Source: Moniliella sp. 'wahieum' (Eukaryota; Basidiomycota; Moniliellomycetes; Moniliellales; Moniliellaceae). From it: 64,000 nt of DNA. The position numbers and the translations under genes were made by a program. The stretch spans positions 124,001 to 188,000 of the forward strand of contig RSEE01000084.1 in assembly GCA_003971905.1 (NCBI GenBank), read 5' to 3'. Numbering within the stretch: position 1 is the first letter of the stretch; every line of letters starts with the position of its first letter. Of this stretch, positions 23,494 to 35,419 are shown in pieces. The notes beneath the pieces were generated by a model. The model made no database searches. It saw only the letters and a program-made list of their open reading frames with translations, and was not told where the DNA came from.

Positions 23494-24899
23494 ATGTCGA
23501 GCACCCATCCCTGGCGGCATTGGCTCCGTCCACTCCGACACCGGCTCTGGCTCCGGCCATGGCTTCCACGCCCGCCCCGCCGACTCCCACCCGCACGCCA
23601 TCCCGCTCGTCTTCCACAACCGCACCGCCCACCCGCTCATCGTCACCCTTGCTGGCGCCGCCAGCCCGCCGCCTCGCTCGCCGCTGCTGCCACCTCCCAG
23701 ATCGAGCTCAGCCCCGACTCCAAGGCTGCCGAGGGTGGTGGCCGAGGTCTCCGTCTCGAGCCCGCACGGGGCGACGGTGCTGCAGCTGGAGACCAAGGCG
23801 CAGGCCAAGTGGTTCAACAATGCTGCCCCTGCCAACGGCCAACATGAATGGATGCAAGTCGAGACCAAGACGGCGACCGCCCCAAGTGTTGCGGTGCAGA
23901 CGCGTCCCGGGCTTGGCGAGTCCCTCGAGGTGCACGTCCTCCTTTTTAACCAGGTCCATTCCGCCGCTTGGATGGCACAGCTGCCCGACGCGACGCCGCT
24001 TAGTGCGCTCTGCCTTCCGGGCACCCACGAGTCTCTTTCGCGTGTGGCTACCCCATCTCCGCTTGCCAGTCGTCCGGCGCGACGGTGACCAAGCAGCTGC
24101 AGGACGGTATCCGCTTCCTCGACGTGCGCGTGACTGCGAAACCTCCCGGGGGCGGTTGATGACGCGCAGGTCGCCCCCAAGGAGCAGAAGCTCTATGCCT
24201 ACCACGGAATCCAAGATCAAAGATTGAACTGGGCGAGGCGCTGGAGAAGGTATATGCGTTCCTTGCTGGACCGGGCAAGGGGGAGTGCGTTTTTGTTTCG
24301 ATGAAACCCGAGGCGGATGCGCGGGTGATGCAAGAGTGTTTTGAACAGGTGTACCTGGCGCCCAACAAGTCCAAGTGGTTTTTAGAGACCAAGGTACCCA
24401 CCCTGGGCGAAGCACGGGGCAAACTGATCCTCATTTCTCGATATGGATCGTCGGGGACCAACCGGGTGGGATCCATCCCCCCATTTGGCCCAACTCCTCC
24501 AAAGAAATTCTCCTAACGATCTTCCCAGTGGGCAGAAGGTGGTCACCCAGGACTGGTATGGGATCGGCACCATGGGTGGGTTGGGTGAAAAGTTGAGTTG
24601 ATCAAGTCCCTCTTGAACCAGGTTGGCTCGGACCCTGCCACACTGGGGTGAACTTTGTATCAGTAGCTTCCCTACCGCTCGCCTTGCCTCCCTACGCAGC
24701 CAACGGGGCCATGTGGTACAAGGGCCTCAATGCGCGTCTGCGGGACTATGGGCGGACTTGCATTTGTCCCAGGCCACCGGTGGCGAAACACACCATCAGG
24801 CGACATTGCCTCGGCTGATGGCCACTTTTGTCCTGGACTTCTATGAGCACGAGCCGGGATTTGGTTCAACTGCTGTTCCAAAGCAACTTTGTCCCGTGA
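23494..24899 (+). CDS. PI-PLC X-domain phosphodiesterase-like protein
   Basis: Predicted to cleave phosphoinositide or related phosphodiester lipids. It begins at the ATG at 23494, after a C-rich leader, with a Gly/Ser-rich start and a PLVFHNRTAHPLIVTLAGAA segment (about 23610). The X domain starts with AWMAQLPDATPLSALCLPGT (about 23970) containing the first catalytic His in GTHES. Then come TKQLQDGIRFLDVRVTA (about 24090-24135) with the metal/phosphate-binding Asp and Arg, a second His in YAYHGI (about 24200), ECVFVSMKPEA (about 24285) and LGEARGKLILISRYG (about 24405). The end is NFVP with the stop TGA at 24897-24899, the usual place for single-X-domain PI-PLCs. No C2 or EF-hand domain. Frame changes near 24050, 24150, 24215, 24510, 24595 and 24860 break it; key residues survive in adjacent frames. 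The substrate is not deducible. Confidence 0.85.
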
Positions 24900-25606
24900 C
24901 GGTAAGCGTCCTGTCGAGCATCTCTGTCTTATTTTTTCCGTTCCCTTCCCTATCGTTTCTTCCGCCCTCATGTCCTTTTTTAATGGCATTGCTTTGGAGC
25001 CAAAAGGGGGAGGCAGCGTGGGTGTGTTGGAAAGACACATAGGTGCTCAAGGCGCCTTCCCGTGCCGACCACATCAAAATTTGGGGTTATGTGGTTACTT
25101 GCATATTGCCCATCTCGTTCGGTTGCCAACAAAAGGGCAACATTCCGTGGGGGAAGATGCCAGGCGAAAAAAAGGACACAGGTGATATAGCAACTGCGTC
25201 GTCAACGCGCAGACCGAGCATTGGTATTGAGTACTGAGTCGTCTGCCGGGAGTGGAAACCTGGAAGTCCATTGAAGCATCGTTTATGGGATCTACAAGAT
25301 GTCTGTGGTAGATTGCAACTGCCGTTCGCGTTGAAGGTTGGTTGACGCTGGAGCCGCAGACCACAGATCGAATGTGCGTGCTAGTATACTGACAGGCATC
25401 TACTCCACCTTTTTCTCCTGTCCTGTCTGTCGTCAGATGTTTGGACAATGGTGTACGTTAGATTGCCGTTCCCATGGCCACGGGCAATCGGGGTGAGGGG
25501 CAACTGGATGCGAGACTGAGGATCGATGAGGAGAGAGAGAATGCCATGAACGGGCGCGGTGGTGTCAGGAGTGCCAAAGACACGAGCGCCGGGACGGCGG
25601 CTAAGG
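24900..25606. other. convergent 3' spacer
   Basis: Between the PI-PLC (+) and IML2-like (-) 3' ends. No gene recognised. Confidence 0.5.
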
Positions 25607-28600
25607 TTACTTTTGGCGTTGCTTGAGCTGGCTCAGCGCGCCATTGGAACGGACCATGCAGCTGGTCTGGAGCGAGTACTTGCCCCTTCGCTTGTCGCCC
25701 AAATTCTTGCCGCTGATCACCAAGTCGAACTGCTCCCGCGCCTGGTCCAGCAGACCCTGCGCCGCATACATATTGCCCAGCTCAAACGTCGCATAGTACA
25801 TCAGGTACGGATCGGTCAAGCTCGGTCCCAGCGCCACCACACGCTGCAACAGCGACTCCACCTCGTCCCCCGCACGCATCTCCTCCGCCTCGGAGCGAAA
25901 GGGAAACCGGGCTGGCTCTGAAGCTTCCACCACCGTCCCGGGCAGCGGCCAGAGGGTCATGCTTAGACTCACCCCACGCAGGAACAACACCAGCGCCAGA
26001 TCGTCCAGGTGCGCTTGTTCGGGTGATTCGGTGCCACCCACAGGGTAGCGCGACGGGTCGTTCTGGTGCGCCTGCACATGGGCCATCGCACGGTCAAGGA
26101 CGGGAAGGTGGTACTCTTGGAACGTCGCAACAGGTGTGTGCTTGAAGGTTTGCAGAATGTATTGCAGCTCCATCCCTGGCAGGAGCAACTGCCCCCCGCG
26201 CCGCACAAACTGCTCTGCCTTGCGCACCACAAACTTATCCAGCGGCACCGACTTGCCCGCCAATTTCTTGCTGTAGTCGGGTGTAGCCGCCATGACGCGG
26301 ATGATGTTGTCGGTTGTCGCCTCGTCCGGATGGGAGGCGGTGAAGTACTCGTACATGCACACTGCGACCGAGTAGTTGTAGCCTGCCTTGGACCAGTTGG
26401 TCTGGGAACGCAGCTGCTTGAAAATCGGCAGCGCTTCGTCCCATTCGGCCAGACAAAGGTGGGAAAGACAAAGGTCCCACAGGATCATGTGCTGGAACTG
26501 CACGTACCGATCTTGCACCTCCAATGTACTTTGCAAAGCCCCGATGGCTTGCTTAGGCTGGGCTTGGGCCAACCGCAGGCGCGCGACAAAGTACCGCGGG
26601 AAAAACCCGTGAGGGAAGCGCTGCAGGTTGAACGCAACGATCCGGCGAGCCAAAGGCAAGTCCAGCCCAGGCAAGGGCGCATAGTTGGAGAAAATCAGGT
26701 GATACGCACACAGCAGCTGATCCGTCAACATGCGCCGAATCCCGTCGTCTTCAGCGGAAATGCCAGCTTGGGGATCCAATGTGCTCAGGTCCCAGTTCAC
26801 ACTCGAAGCCGAATCCTCCGGTTGGATTTCCAGCCGCCGGCAAGGCCAAGCAGGCGAAGACCTTCAAGGCAATCCCCCGTGTACCCCACCACCTCCATGG
26901 CCTTGAGCACTTTGCCTGGTAGCATGCCGAGGAGCATGCTTAACAGACCGTTGCCGAGGTAGACCCCCGAGCGGAAATCTTCGTCTACCCCGGTTCGCTC
27001 CGCCCGCGTCCCGTGTCCGTGCTTTGCCGCTTCATCTGCTTGCTCGAGGAACTTGAGCAGCGACCGGTAGCTCGCGTATACCGACCGAAGATTCAGTGTT
27101 TCGCTCATCAGGCCCAACACATCCCCCGAGCTGAGGATCGAGAGCACCGAGCGCAGCAGCAGAATCTCGGCATGAATCAGCTCAGCATGCCGTTGCACCT
27201 GGCTCATATGCTTCAGCGAGCTGGCACGCACGCCACCGCCCCGTTCAAACAAACCTGCCCATCGACGTTAGACCACCGGTCACGCTCCCCGTCACACCTT
27301 GGTGCGAGGTGCCGCGGCGCACGAGCTGAACATATGCATCGTGTCCTTACAGTGTGATAATGCTTCCTGTACATCCTCCTCCTCAAATCCCTACCTTCGA
27401 AGTCAGCATCGCGTCCTCTCCGTTTTCCTCATTCACAATCCGAGGGTTAGGGGGGGGAAGTGGGGGTAGATAGATATACGTACCATACACGCCTTGAGGA
27501 AAACGACAAACGCTTCTCCCAGGCCAAAGTACATCTTCTGGTCTGCTTGGGACTGGAGGATGCGTTCCGACTCATCAAACTCTGAATTGAAAAACAAGCT
27601 GAGGGCGTGGCGGACGAGGCGGATGTCTTCTCGCAGCTCGGCATCGGACTGCATCACTTTCTCGGCGTCAGCTGCTGCACCCGTTTCGCCTTGCCTCGTG
27701 CATACGCCGCCTGCGCGCGCGCGCGCTCGTGTCGTGCATGAAGCTTGGCGTGGACATGGTGCTCCTTGCTATGGTGCGCGGTGGTATGGTGCTCCTTCTC
27801 ATCTGACCTGGTGGGTGAGGAAACCCGTGCGGAGTGCCGCTTGGGGGAAGAAGGCAGCCGTTGCGGAGAGACAGCCCTTGGAGTGGAGTCATCGTGCGCC
27901 TCCATCTCCTGCATCGGGGCAGGGGAGGAGGAACGGGGCGCAATAGCGCCGCCGAGCGGGAGAAACTCAGCTGTGGAGGGGAGTGGATTGGGAGCCGGCA
28001 CAGCCGGCACAGCTCGCCGAGCAAGTCTGGGGGGTGAAGAAGACGCAAGTAGAAGCTGTCGCCTTGGGAGAGGGAGCTAGCGCCGGTGCTGGAACGAGGG
28101 ATGTGGCAGGAGGTGAGGCGGGAGGGGGGCGGGAGGGGAGGCGGGTGCCGGTGCCGGTGCCGGTGCTGCTGCAGCTGGCTCGATATTACTGGGGGGAGGC
28201 GTAGGCCGGGGTGGCGGCGGCGAAGCGCATTGAACTCCTCTTGGGCTTGCTTCTTGTAGTCCAGCCGCCGCTGTGCCGAGAGGGCGGGGGAGACACAGTG
28301 CGAGAGGCGAGACGAGCGCACTCGAGCGCCGGCCCTGGGCAGTGCGGGGGAGACGCGGCCAAAGGTGTTAGCTGAGGCTGAGGCTCAGGCTCAGGCTCCA
28401 GCTCAGGCTTCAGCTCAGCTCAGGCTCCATCAGGCAAGGGGGCTTGGATGGGGGCGGGAGCTGGGGTGCGATGTCTGCAGAGGAGACCCGGCTATGGCGG
28501 ATGGATGCAGGCGAGGAGGGGCCTGCGGCTGCGGCGGGAGAGGGCGACGGGGACAGCGGCGACGGGGTCAGCGGGCCGGAGTGCTGGCGGGGTGCTGACG

Positions 28601-28725
28601 AGAGAGAGGGCGGGGGAGCTGAGCATCGACGCGGGCACGTCCAGCCCCTTTTCGCGCGAGGGCTTGACGCTGAGCCGGCGCCAGAGGGTGCGGACGCCGC
28701 GCTTGTTGGGGGACTCGCCTGCCAT
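25607..28725 (-). CDS. IML2: IML2/TTC39-family tetratricopeptide protein
   Basis: In yeast Iml2 is a cytosolic/mitochondria-associated protein linked to lipid-droplet-dependent clearance of inclusion bodies; animal relatives are TTC39 proteins. The N-terminus (MAGESPNKRGVRTLWRRL, ATG at 28725) is followed by about 300 low-complexity Pro/Ser/Arg residues (28600-27670). The conserved core then starts: AELREDIRLVRHALSLFFNS (about 27630), GLGEAFVVFLKACM, an intron whose donor GTACGT is at 27483, a KDTMHMFSSC block, AELIHAEILLLRSVLSIL (about 27190), a GNGLLSMLLGMLPGKVLKAM block (about 26930), then LARRIVAFNLQRFPHGFFPR (about 26640) and TPR-like helices to the stop at 25607. Frame changes at 27660, about 27390, about 27290 and about 26830 fit single missing bases (the last at a CC pair). 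The long disordered N-terminal extension is greater than I expect for the family. Confidence 0.85.
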
Positions 28726-29318
28726 CGTCCAGGTGGAGGAAGGGACAAGGACGAGTGGGCGGGGGAATTAATCGGCGGCCACCTCACTCTCTGTCACAAT
28801 TGTTCATCAGCCCAGGCCTTGCAGCTGCGGGTACGTCATGTTAACATCTTGCAAGCGGAGTGGTCAGCTGAGCTGCGCACGCTGAGTTCTGCCTCAGCGC
28901 GGCGTCGCGTAGGACCATGCTCTCGGCGTCTCATGGCTACTTTGAGTAGCCCCTTGTTGAGGGTCTGTGGCTTGCGGCCTTTAGCTCTTCCAACACTTCT
29001 GTGTCGGTCGGTTCCCGCGTCGCCCCCACACAGTTGGCACTTCAATATGATTGACTCTGGGATATGGCAATTCCACAGCACTCTGCACTGCTCGTCTCCG
29101 AGCAAACTGGCCAGGCCGCCGCACATGACACATGTTTACTTGGAGAAGGGCACCTAGCGAATATTGGACGCAATGCCTACTGTTATTGAACCCGCCACAT
29201 TGTCACCACCCACCGCAACTGGACGGCCATGGCTCTCGGTCCAATCATAAGATGCACCTTCGGGGGGGCCAGAACTCTCTCTGCCAGTGGCTCGCCCTCG
29301 CTCAAAAAAAACATACTC
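28726..29318. other. 5' flank of IML2-like gene up to the retrotransposon
   Basis: No gene recognised. The last bases before the LTR read TACTC, which do not match the bases following the right LTR. Confidence 0.5.
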
Positions 29319-29561
29319 TGCTAGAGGGTATGCTAGGGTTCACCTGCACTCTCTCCAATGGATCGGTGATGCTCGCTGGTTCGGGTGATTCGAACCTTGC
29401 GTGGCCAACGCCACCCCTTTGTCTGTTCCGACTTGCTTGCTTGACTCTTATCTTCTTCCCTTCAGCTTGCTTGAAGGACTTGTGGCTAACCCCTGCCTTC
29501 TTGCACGCCTTGAAGCTTATCTCTCGTGCTGCCCATAGCGTTTCCCAGCTGCAGTCTAGCA
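29319..29561 (+). repeat. copia 5' LTR
   Basis: Begins TGCTAGA and ends TCTAGCA, a perfect 7-base inverted terminal repeat. Identical to the 3' LTR except for one missing G near 29331 and a missing TG near 29485. Confidence 0.95.
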
Positions 29562-31105
29562 GGTTTGTCGCCCTTATCTTCTGCCTCGCGCATTCTGCGC
29601 ACCCGGTTTCCTCGCCTGATGACATTGTGGAAGCGTATGTTCGTCGTGGCGAGTTTAACCCCAACTCTCAAGACGGGATGGCTCCTGGCAAGACAGCGAA
29701 ATGGCCGGCTTTTCGCATCAAGCACACGATTGGTGCTTGGTCTGGACTGAACACCATCCTGTGGGACGTTGACGTGGATGTCGCTGCCGATTTCATCCAG
29801 GACGTCATTCCTACCATTCGCCCTGGGGTATCCCGGGAAGGGCATAGCCTCCCCGGCCCCTGGTTCTGCAGTGGCAGACAAGGACTCTATTGTGGCTGAT
29901 ATCATTACCGACTACAATAAGGGCCATGGTGGCGAAAACTTCTTGCTCACACACGACCGACTTCTATGTTGCCTACGTCTTTTATACCAAGTCTCATCGC
30001 TTCTCCACCTTTGAGGACTTGCAGAAGGCAATCTTTCGCCATCTCAAGGCAGTGCGTAATGCTTGGAAACTGTACGAGGACAATAAGGCTTCCAAACATC
30101 GTGTTGCTCAGAAGCGTCGTGCCATGCGCGACATGCTCCTCGACCCAGAGGACCCGCTCCAACTACCGAATCTGACGATGAACTTCAGCTTCTGACCGCT
30201 CGAGTCAGTACTGAGTCAGTGCACCGTATTGACCTTTGGGCACCCCCGAAGTTCTGTTCCGACTGACAGTGGTATGGCTTTTGCTCATGACCCGTCGGCT
30301 GCTTTGCCGTCGGTGACCGTCCCTTCTGTGGAGCGTATCAGCGAGCGGGCCCCGTCTGCTCGCACGGTGACTATCGAGGCAGCCCAAGTGGGTGGATGCA
30401 CCGCGTCTAGTCCAGGGACACATGAATTTCGATGTTATGACATTGGCGAAGCGTGACGCGTGCTTTTGCTTCCTCTCCTCTGACACCTCTGGTGCATGGT
30501 CCGAGCAAAATGACCCGTTGGCTGTTCTTCGCTGGCTGCAGGGCCTCCGTACTCGTTTGGCCATCATTTATCACGACTTTGCTTCGATCTTGGCCGGAAC
30601 AATGGAGGTGCCGCCGGGGTGCACTCTCAGATCGTTTGCGCAACTGATGACGCTGGTGTCGCCTGCCCTCGCGTCCTACATTTCGCGCCTCGCGACCACA
30701 ACGTCTCCCATTCTTGACTCGGTTCCGGACTTCTTGTCGTGCTTGTTCGCGGAAGTACGTCTTTCTACGCCCAGCGTCTCTGAACTACAGCTGTCGGTGC
30801 ACCAGACGGAATGGATCCCAATGCAGAACCCGGCTAGGCCCTGACGCGCGCTGGCTCGATTCCATCCAAGTTCTGACCCTCTTGGGGTACTCCACCTGGG
30901 ACCCTGCACGTGTGATGTCCAGTTTGGAAGCCCTTTTCCGGCGTGGTGATTCGTATCGGCCGCTGATTTTCGCGGGGCTACCTCCCGGACAGCGTGTGAC
31001 CGTGGCACACGTCAATTCTGTCTTGGGGGACTTGCAGTCGTTGGCCCGGGCCAACTTCGTCATGGACTATCTAACGGATTGCGTCCATCTCGGTACCTAC
31101 GGTTG
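29562..31105 (+). pseudogene. copia gag-like region, frame-broken
   Basis: Coding-like segments follow one another in changing frames: 29620-29850 (with TAKWPAFRIKHTIGAWSGLN), 29940-30195 (with FSTFEDLQKAIFRHLKAVRN), 30390-30844 and 30850-31105 (PPGQRVTVAHVNSVLGDLQS). They have the charged-helical character of a capsid precursor but no signature I can name. Given the near-identical LTRs, the breaks are probably sequence errors, not age. Confidence 0.6.
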
Positions 31106-31189
31106 AATCTTTGGCTGTTGATGTCTCTACCCTCCCGTTAATTCGGGGACCACGGGACTGCTTGGGAACGCAGACATGTCTCTGGCAGC

Positions 31190-33110
31190 GCAGCTACGCG
31201 ATGGGGGTTGCGGCTGTCTGCTGGAATTGCCGCCAGCCTGGACATATCGCTGCCAACTGCCCGGCGCCGCGTCAGGACAACCGCATTTCTACCCGTGGTA
31301 CGTCAGGATGGAATCGCACCCTCCCTGGCAGGACGGAACACGAATACCAACCGTGCGCCCCCAGCAGCATGCTGTTGCGCGTTGCTTCAAGCCTTGGCGC
31401 ACGGCTTAACGGTAATGGATCTCTCCGTCTCAGAGGAGGATGGGCAGCCTGCCGCGGGGTTTGATGATATCGAATAGGGGTGCGCGCGGGGTGAGGCTCT
31501 CTATCCTCGCAGAGGACTTGTTGAGCGCATTGTTTACCACTCGCCCAGGACGCGCGCCCCTTCTTTCCCCCCCTTCTTCTTCTAACAACATCCCATCTCC
31601 ACCTTGCTCCACACCTCGCTCGGCTGAATTTATCTTTGACAGCGGAGCCTCCCATCGCCTTGTCAATGATGCAAGCTTGGCGAAAAACTTCGTGCCTCCC
31701 TCCCGTCCCACCTCGGTAGTCACTGCAGGGGGCAGAAACTGCCGGTCGCTGGGGTGAATGGACCTACGCCTCCTACAATATGATCCATCCCAGCGCAAGT
31801 GGGAGGCGCTTCACTTAATGGGGTTATGCTGGTACCTGACCTCATTACTAATCTCCTCAGTACCCAAGGGTGGCAGCCACGGGTGGGAGTACGCTATTTC
31901 GGGACCATGAGGTGGTGTTTTTCACCAAGAATGGCACTTCCCTCGGGGTTCCACTGAAGGGCACCTACCCCAGAGCGGAAATGGTAGTGTGCACGGATGA
32001 CTGCCAGGTGGAAGGTGCAGTATTAGCGTTCCCTATTCTCTCGGAGACTGAGGATGACTCTTTGAATGATCCTGATGACCAGTTGCGGGACAAACTCTTT
32101 TCCTCGGCCTGTAGCTGAGACTCCAGCCCCCGACTTGACGCGCGCGTCAGCTTGGTTGTGGCACCTTCGGCTTGGCCATGCCGGCGCTGAGGCCGTGAAC
32201 ACACGTCTACGGCCAGCAAAGGGGGATCTTGGCCGCCTTCGTTTCCTGAGTTTTCTTCCTGCGATGTTTGCCGTACGGCCAAGTCGCGAGCCCGGCGGGG
32301 GATGATTCTCGTCTCATCTTGGCCCGCCTCGACCTGGTGTCAGCTGATGTGGTGGGCCCTTGGATGAGCCAGATGCTTTGCAGCACAAGGTACCTTGGCA
32401 CTACATTCTTGTCGTGGTGGCAATTACAGTGGCATGACCTGGGTCTGGCCGTTGAAGGACAAGGCCAGTGCTGCACCCTGCCTCATTCAGTGGGCTACCT
32501 TAATTCATCGCGAAACAGAAAAACATCCAAAAGAATTACGTGTGGCCAAGGCGAATTATGGACTAATGAGGTCAAGACATGGGCTGCTCGTTCAGGTTGC
32601 CTTTTGACAGCTTCTCCTACTCAAGATCCACAGGGAACGCCGTCGCAGAGCGAATGAACCAAGAGATTGGAGAATTGTCCCGTTGTCTCATGCACCACGC
32701 CCAGTTGCCGGGGCGGTTTTGGCCCTATGCTGCGACGCACGCCGGATACATTCACAACCGCCTCGCCAGCAAAGCATGCTGGAAGACGCCGTATGAACTG
32801 TGGACGGGCCAACCCCCCACTCTGTCTGCTCTGCGGGTGTTTGGTTGCACTGCTTGGGTTGTGCGCATGTGGGAATCGACGTGCCTGGACACAAGCTAGT
32901 GAACTCAGCGGCAAATACCTCGCTCCACACGTGCCGTTCGAGGGGTACCTGGGTTACAGTGACCTGCCGGGCCAAGTCAAAGGTCATCGTGTTTGGGTCG
33001 AGGTGTTGGACCGTATCGTGACAGTTTACGATGTGCATTTTGCTGAGGGAGAGTCGGGTCGGCTGGAGCAGCCGCGCCTCCAGGACGATTATTACGTGAT
33101 ATCCCCTTGA
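31190..33110 (+). pseudogene. copia zinc knuckle, protease and integrase, frame-broken
   Basis: The CCHC knuckle CWNCRQPGHIAANC lies at about 31219-31260. The aspartic protease motif FIFDSGASH is at about 31630. The GAG-pre-integrase zinc site includes WHLRLGHAG (about 32158-32184), with the Cys pair of the HHCC finger near 32258-32268 (CDVC in a neighbouring frame). Integrase core pieces follow: LARLDLVSADVVGPW (about 32320) and AERMNQEIGELSRCLMHHAQ (about 32650-32710), then RFWPYAATHAGYIHNRL and ALRVFGCTAWV (about 32830). Frames change at least six times. Confidence 0.85.
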
Positions 33111-33138
33111 TCCCCTTGCTCAACCCTATCCCACAGCA

Positions 33139-35163
33139 GTGGGTGAAGATGGTATTGCTGGTGACATTCCCCTCCTTCCTCCGCGGCGTCCACCCACCCG
33201 GACCGCCGGGCCTTACACCCCCCTCCCCTACACACCCGGGAGGACATCGCCCGCGCGGAGTTCCGGGCGCATGCTCGACGTGACCAAGCGTGAGCGTGAA
33301 GCTGATCCACCAGCAGTCGTTGACGCGCCCAGGAAGCGTGCTCGATCGGCTCTTGCTGTGGAGCTGGCAGTCGAACTTGATGCTGTGGACCTGGCTCCTG
33401 TCCCAGGGGGGCTGCTTGCGCAGGTCACTCTTGGCCTTGCCCATTTTGCTGCCGGGATGTTGCATGGTCCGGTGGCCACCGGCGGAGCCTACGCGACCCA
33501 GGCCCTGCATGCAGTTGCCGTGGTGCAGGACACACTAGCGCTCACAGCACAGGGCGTGGCCTTTCGCGTACAAGAGGAGCGTAGCGCCGATGGCGAGCTG
33601 CTTGAACCCCTGTCGTTTCAAGAGGCATGCCAGCGACCAGACTGGCCCGTCTGGCATGCTGCCATGGTTAAGGAGGTGAACAAGATGCGGGAACTCGCGG
33701 TTTTTGAGCTCGTGGATCGGCCTGCCAATGTTCCTGTTCTCCGGTGCCAGTGGGTGTTTAAAGCGAAGCTGGATGACACTCGTCAGGTTACCAAGCACAA
33801 AGCCCGTCTCGTTGCCGATGGACGGACCCAGGTTCAAGGAGTGAACTTTGACGAGGTTTTTGCTCCCGTTGTCAGGAGTGAGACCATCCGGGTCTTGCTC
33901 TCCTTGGCGTGTCGTTTTGGCCTGCATGTCCATCAAATGGATGTGGAGGCGGCATACTTACATGCGGCAGTTGACACTGAGGTTTACATGGCCATCCCGC
34001 CTGGCTTCAGGGGTCCTGACACGGAGGGCAAGTGCTGGAAGTTGCTCAAGGGTGTTTACGGCCTACGCCAGGGGGGCAAGCTTTTCCACGACCATCTGGA
34101 TGGGGTGTTCTTACGTCTCGGCTACCACCGGTTGCAAGGGGAACCGTGTGTATATCTTCGCGGCCAGGGCAGTGCTTTGGTTCTGGTGGCCTGCTTTGTG
34201 GATGATACTGTTTGGGCCTGTGCCGACTTGACGCGCTTGCAAGAGGCCAAGCGCCAATTTGCCAAGCAATTGCCCGTGACTGATGGCGGCCCTGTCAGCT
34301 ACTTGTTAGGGGTGAAGGTGGAGTATGATCAAGCAGCCCGTACCTGCTTCCTCAGCCAGCGGGGATACGTGGAGGGTGTGCTTGCGCATTATGGGGAAAA
34401 GCTAACCTCACCTCCCAGCCCTCGACCTGCTCGCCCGGCGCATCTACTACCTTTCTCGGGCCAGGCCAGTGATGCGGATCGTCGTCAGTATGCGGGGCTT
34501 ATTGGTCACCTTGGCTTCGCTGCCCTTAACACCCGCCCTGACATTGCTCAAGCTGTGGGCGTGTGTGGTCGCTTCATGGCTAACCCGGGACCAGATCACT
34601 TCAATGCCGCGTTTCAGGTCCTACGCTTTCTTCGTCGCTCACCGGGAAAAGGTCTCCATTTCTCCTTTCACGCTGATGCGCCGTTGCTAAATGGGTTTAG
34701 CGATGCCGACTGGGCGGGGTGCCCGGCGAACCGGCGTTCGACCTCTGGGTATGTTTTCTTTGTGGCTGGCAATTTGGTTTCTTGGTCGTCGCGGCAGCAA
34801 CTCATGGTCACACTCTCGAGCACCGAAGCGGAATATGTTGCCCTGGCTCATGCGGCCAAGGAAGCAGTGTGGCTCAGGCTGTTGCTCCGGGAAATCTTAC
34901 CACATGAGGAGGTGGTGCCCACCATCTTCACTGACTCTCTCGGCGCCCGCAAGCTGGCCGAGGGCCACATCATTCACAAGCGCTCGAAGCACATCGATTT
35001 GCGGCACCACTTTCTGAGGGAACTCATTGCCGCCAACGTGCTCCTCTTGGCGCAAGTGGCGGGGGTGCACAATCCGGCTGACATGTTCACCAAGACGATC
35101 TCGGGCCGCGCAGTCGACGCTAGGGCGGAGCAACTTGGTCTGCGTGGTGGCGGTGGCAGCTAA
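33139..35163 (+). CDS. copia reverse transcriptase - RNase H polyprotein segment
   Basis: An uninterrupted 674-codon frame. After a Pro-rich, basic linker the RT starts near 33600 (SFQEACQRPDWPVWHAAM), continues through VLRCQWVFKAKLDD, KARLVADGRTQVQGVNFDEV, a HVHQMDVEAAYLHA catalytic-Asp block (about 33930) and GVYGLRQGGKLF, and carries the active-site FVDD (about 34195) in place of the more usual YVDD. RNase H follows: SDADWAGC (about 34705), a SWSSRQQLMVTLSSTEAEYV block (about 34780-34840) and a KHIDLRHHFLRE block (about 34990). It ends with the copia-type GVHNPADMFTK. The first codon is probably internal to a larger Pol polyprotein. Confidence 0.95.
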   Translation: MGEDGIAGDIPLLPPRRPPTRTAGPYTPLPYTPGRTSPARSSGRMLDVTKREREADPPAVVDAPRKRARSALAVELAVELDAVDLAPVPGGLLAQVTLGLAHFAAGMLHGPVATGGAYATQALHAVAVVQDTLALTAQGVAFRVQEERSADGELLEPLSFQEACQRPDWPVWHAAMVKEVNKMRELAVFELVDRPANVPVLRCQWVFKAKLDDTRQVTKHKARLVADGRTQVQGVNFDEVFAPVVRSETIRVLLSLACRFGLHVHQMDVEAAYLHAAVDTEVYMAIPPGFRGPDTEGKCWKLLKGVYGLRQGGKLFHDHLDGVFLRLGYHRLQGEPCVYLRGQGSALVLVACFVDDTVWACADLTRLQEAKRQFAKQLPVTDGGPVSYLLGVKVEYDQAARTCFLSQRGYVEGVLAHYGEKLTSPPSPRPARPAHLLPFSGQASDADRRQYAGLIGHLGFAALNTRPDIAQAVGVCGRFMANPGPDHFNAAFQVLRFLRRSPGKGLHFSFHADAPLLNGFSDADWAGCPANRRSTSGYVFFVAGNLVSWSSRQQLMVTLSSTEAEYVALAHAAKEAVWLRLLLREILPHEEVVPTIFTDSLGARKLAEGHIIHKRSKHIDLRHHFLRELIAANVLLLAQVAGVHNPADMFTKTISGRAVDARAEQLGLRGGGGS

Positions 35164-35419
35164 CCACGTTGGGCTCCGGAGCCCTTCTTTCTCTCAAGAC
35201 CGGTTTCTTTTCTTTCGTCTTGGCTTTCTCATCTACACAAATTAAATCGCAGCGGGACTGGGTTTTTTTTTCTCGCATCCACGATGCGTTTGTTTTACCA
35301 GTTCCTGCTCACCAGAACAAATACATGTTTGGCGCTCGCGGCCGTGAATCATTTCTCCCTTTCGTCTCGATGTTCTTTGGCCTCACCACCTTTGGCCTGG
35401 CGAGCTCACCGAGGGGGGC

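Noticed and set aside
29375-29400. TTCGAACC in the LTR resembling a tRNA T-loop
   Set aside because: No acceptor or anticodon stems around it, and it is repeated in both LTRs; it is LTR sequence.
33500-33940. Antisense frames inside the RT region
   Set aside because: They are the reverse-strand shadow of the 674-codon RT/RNase H frame, which carries all conserved motifs.
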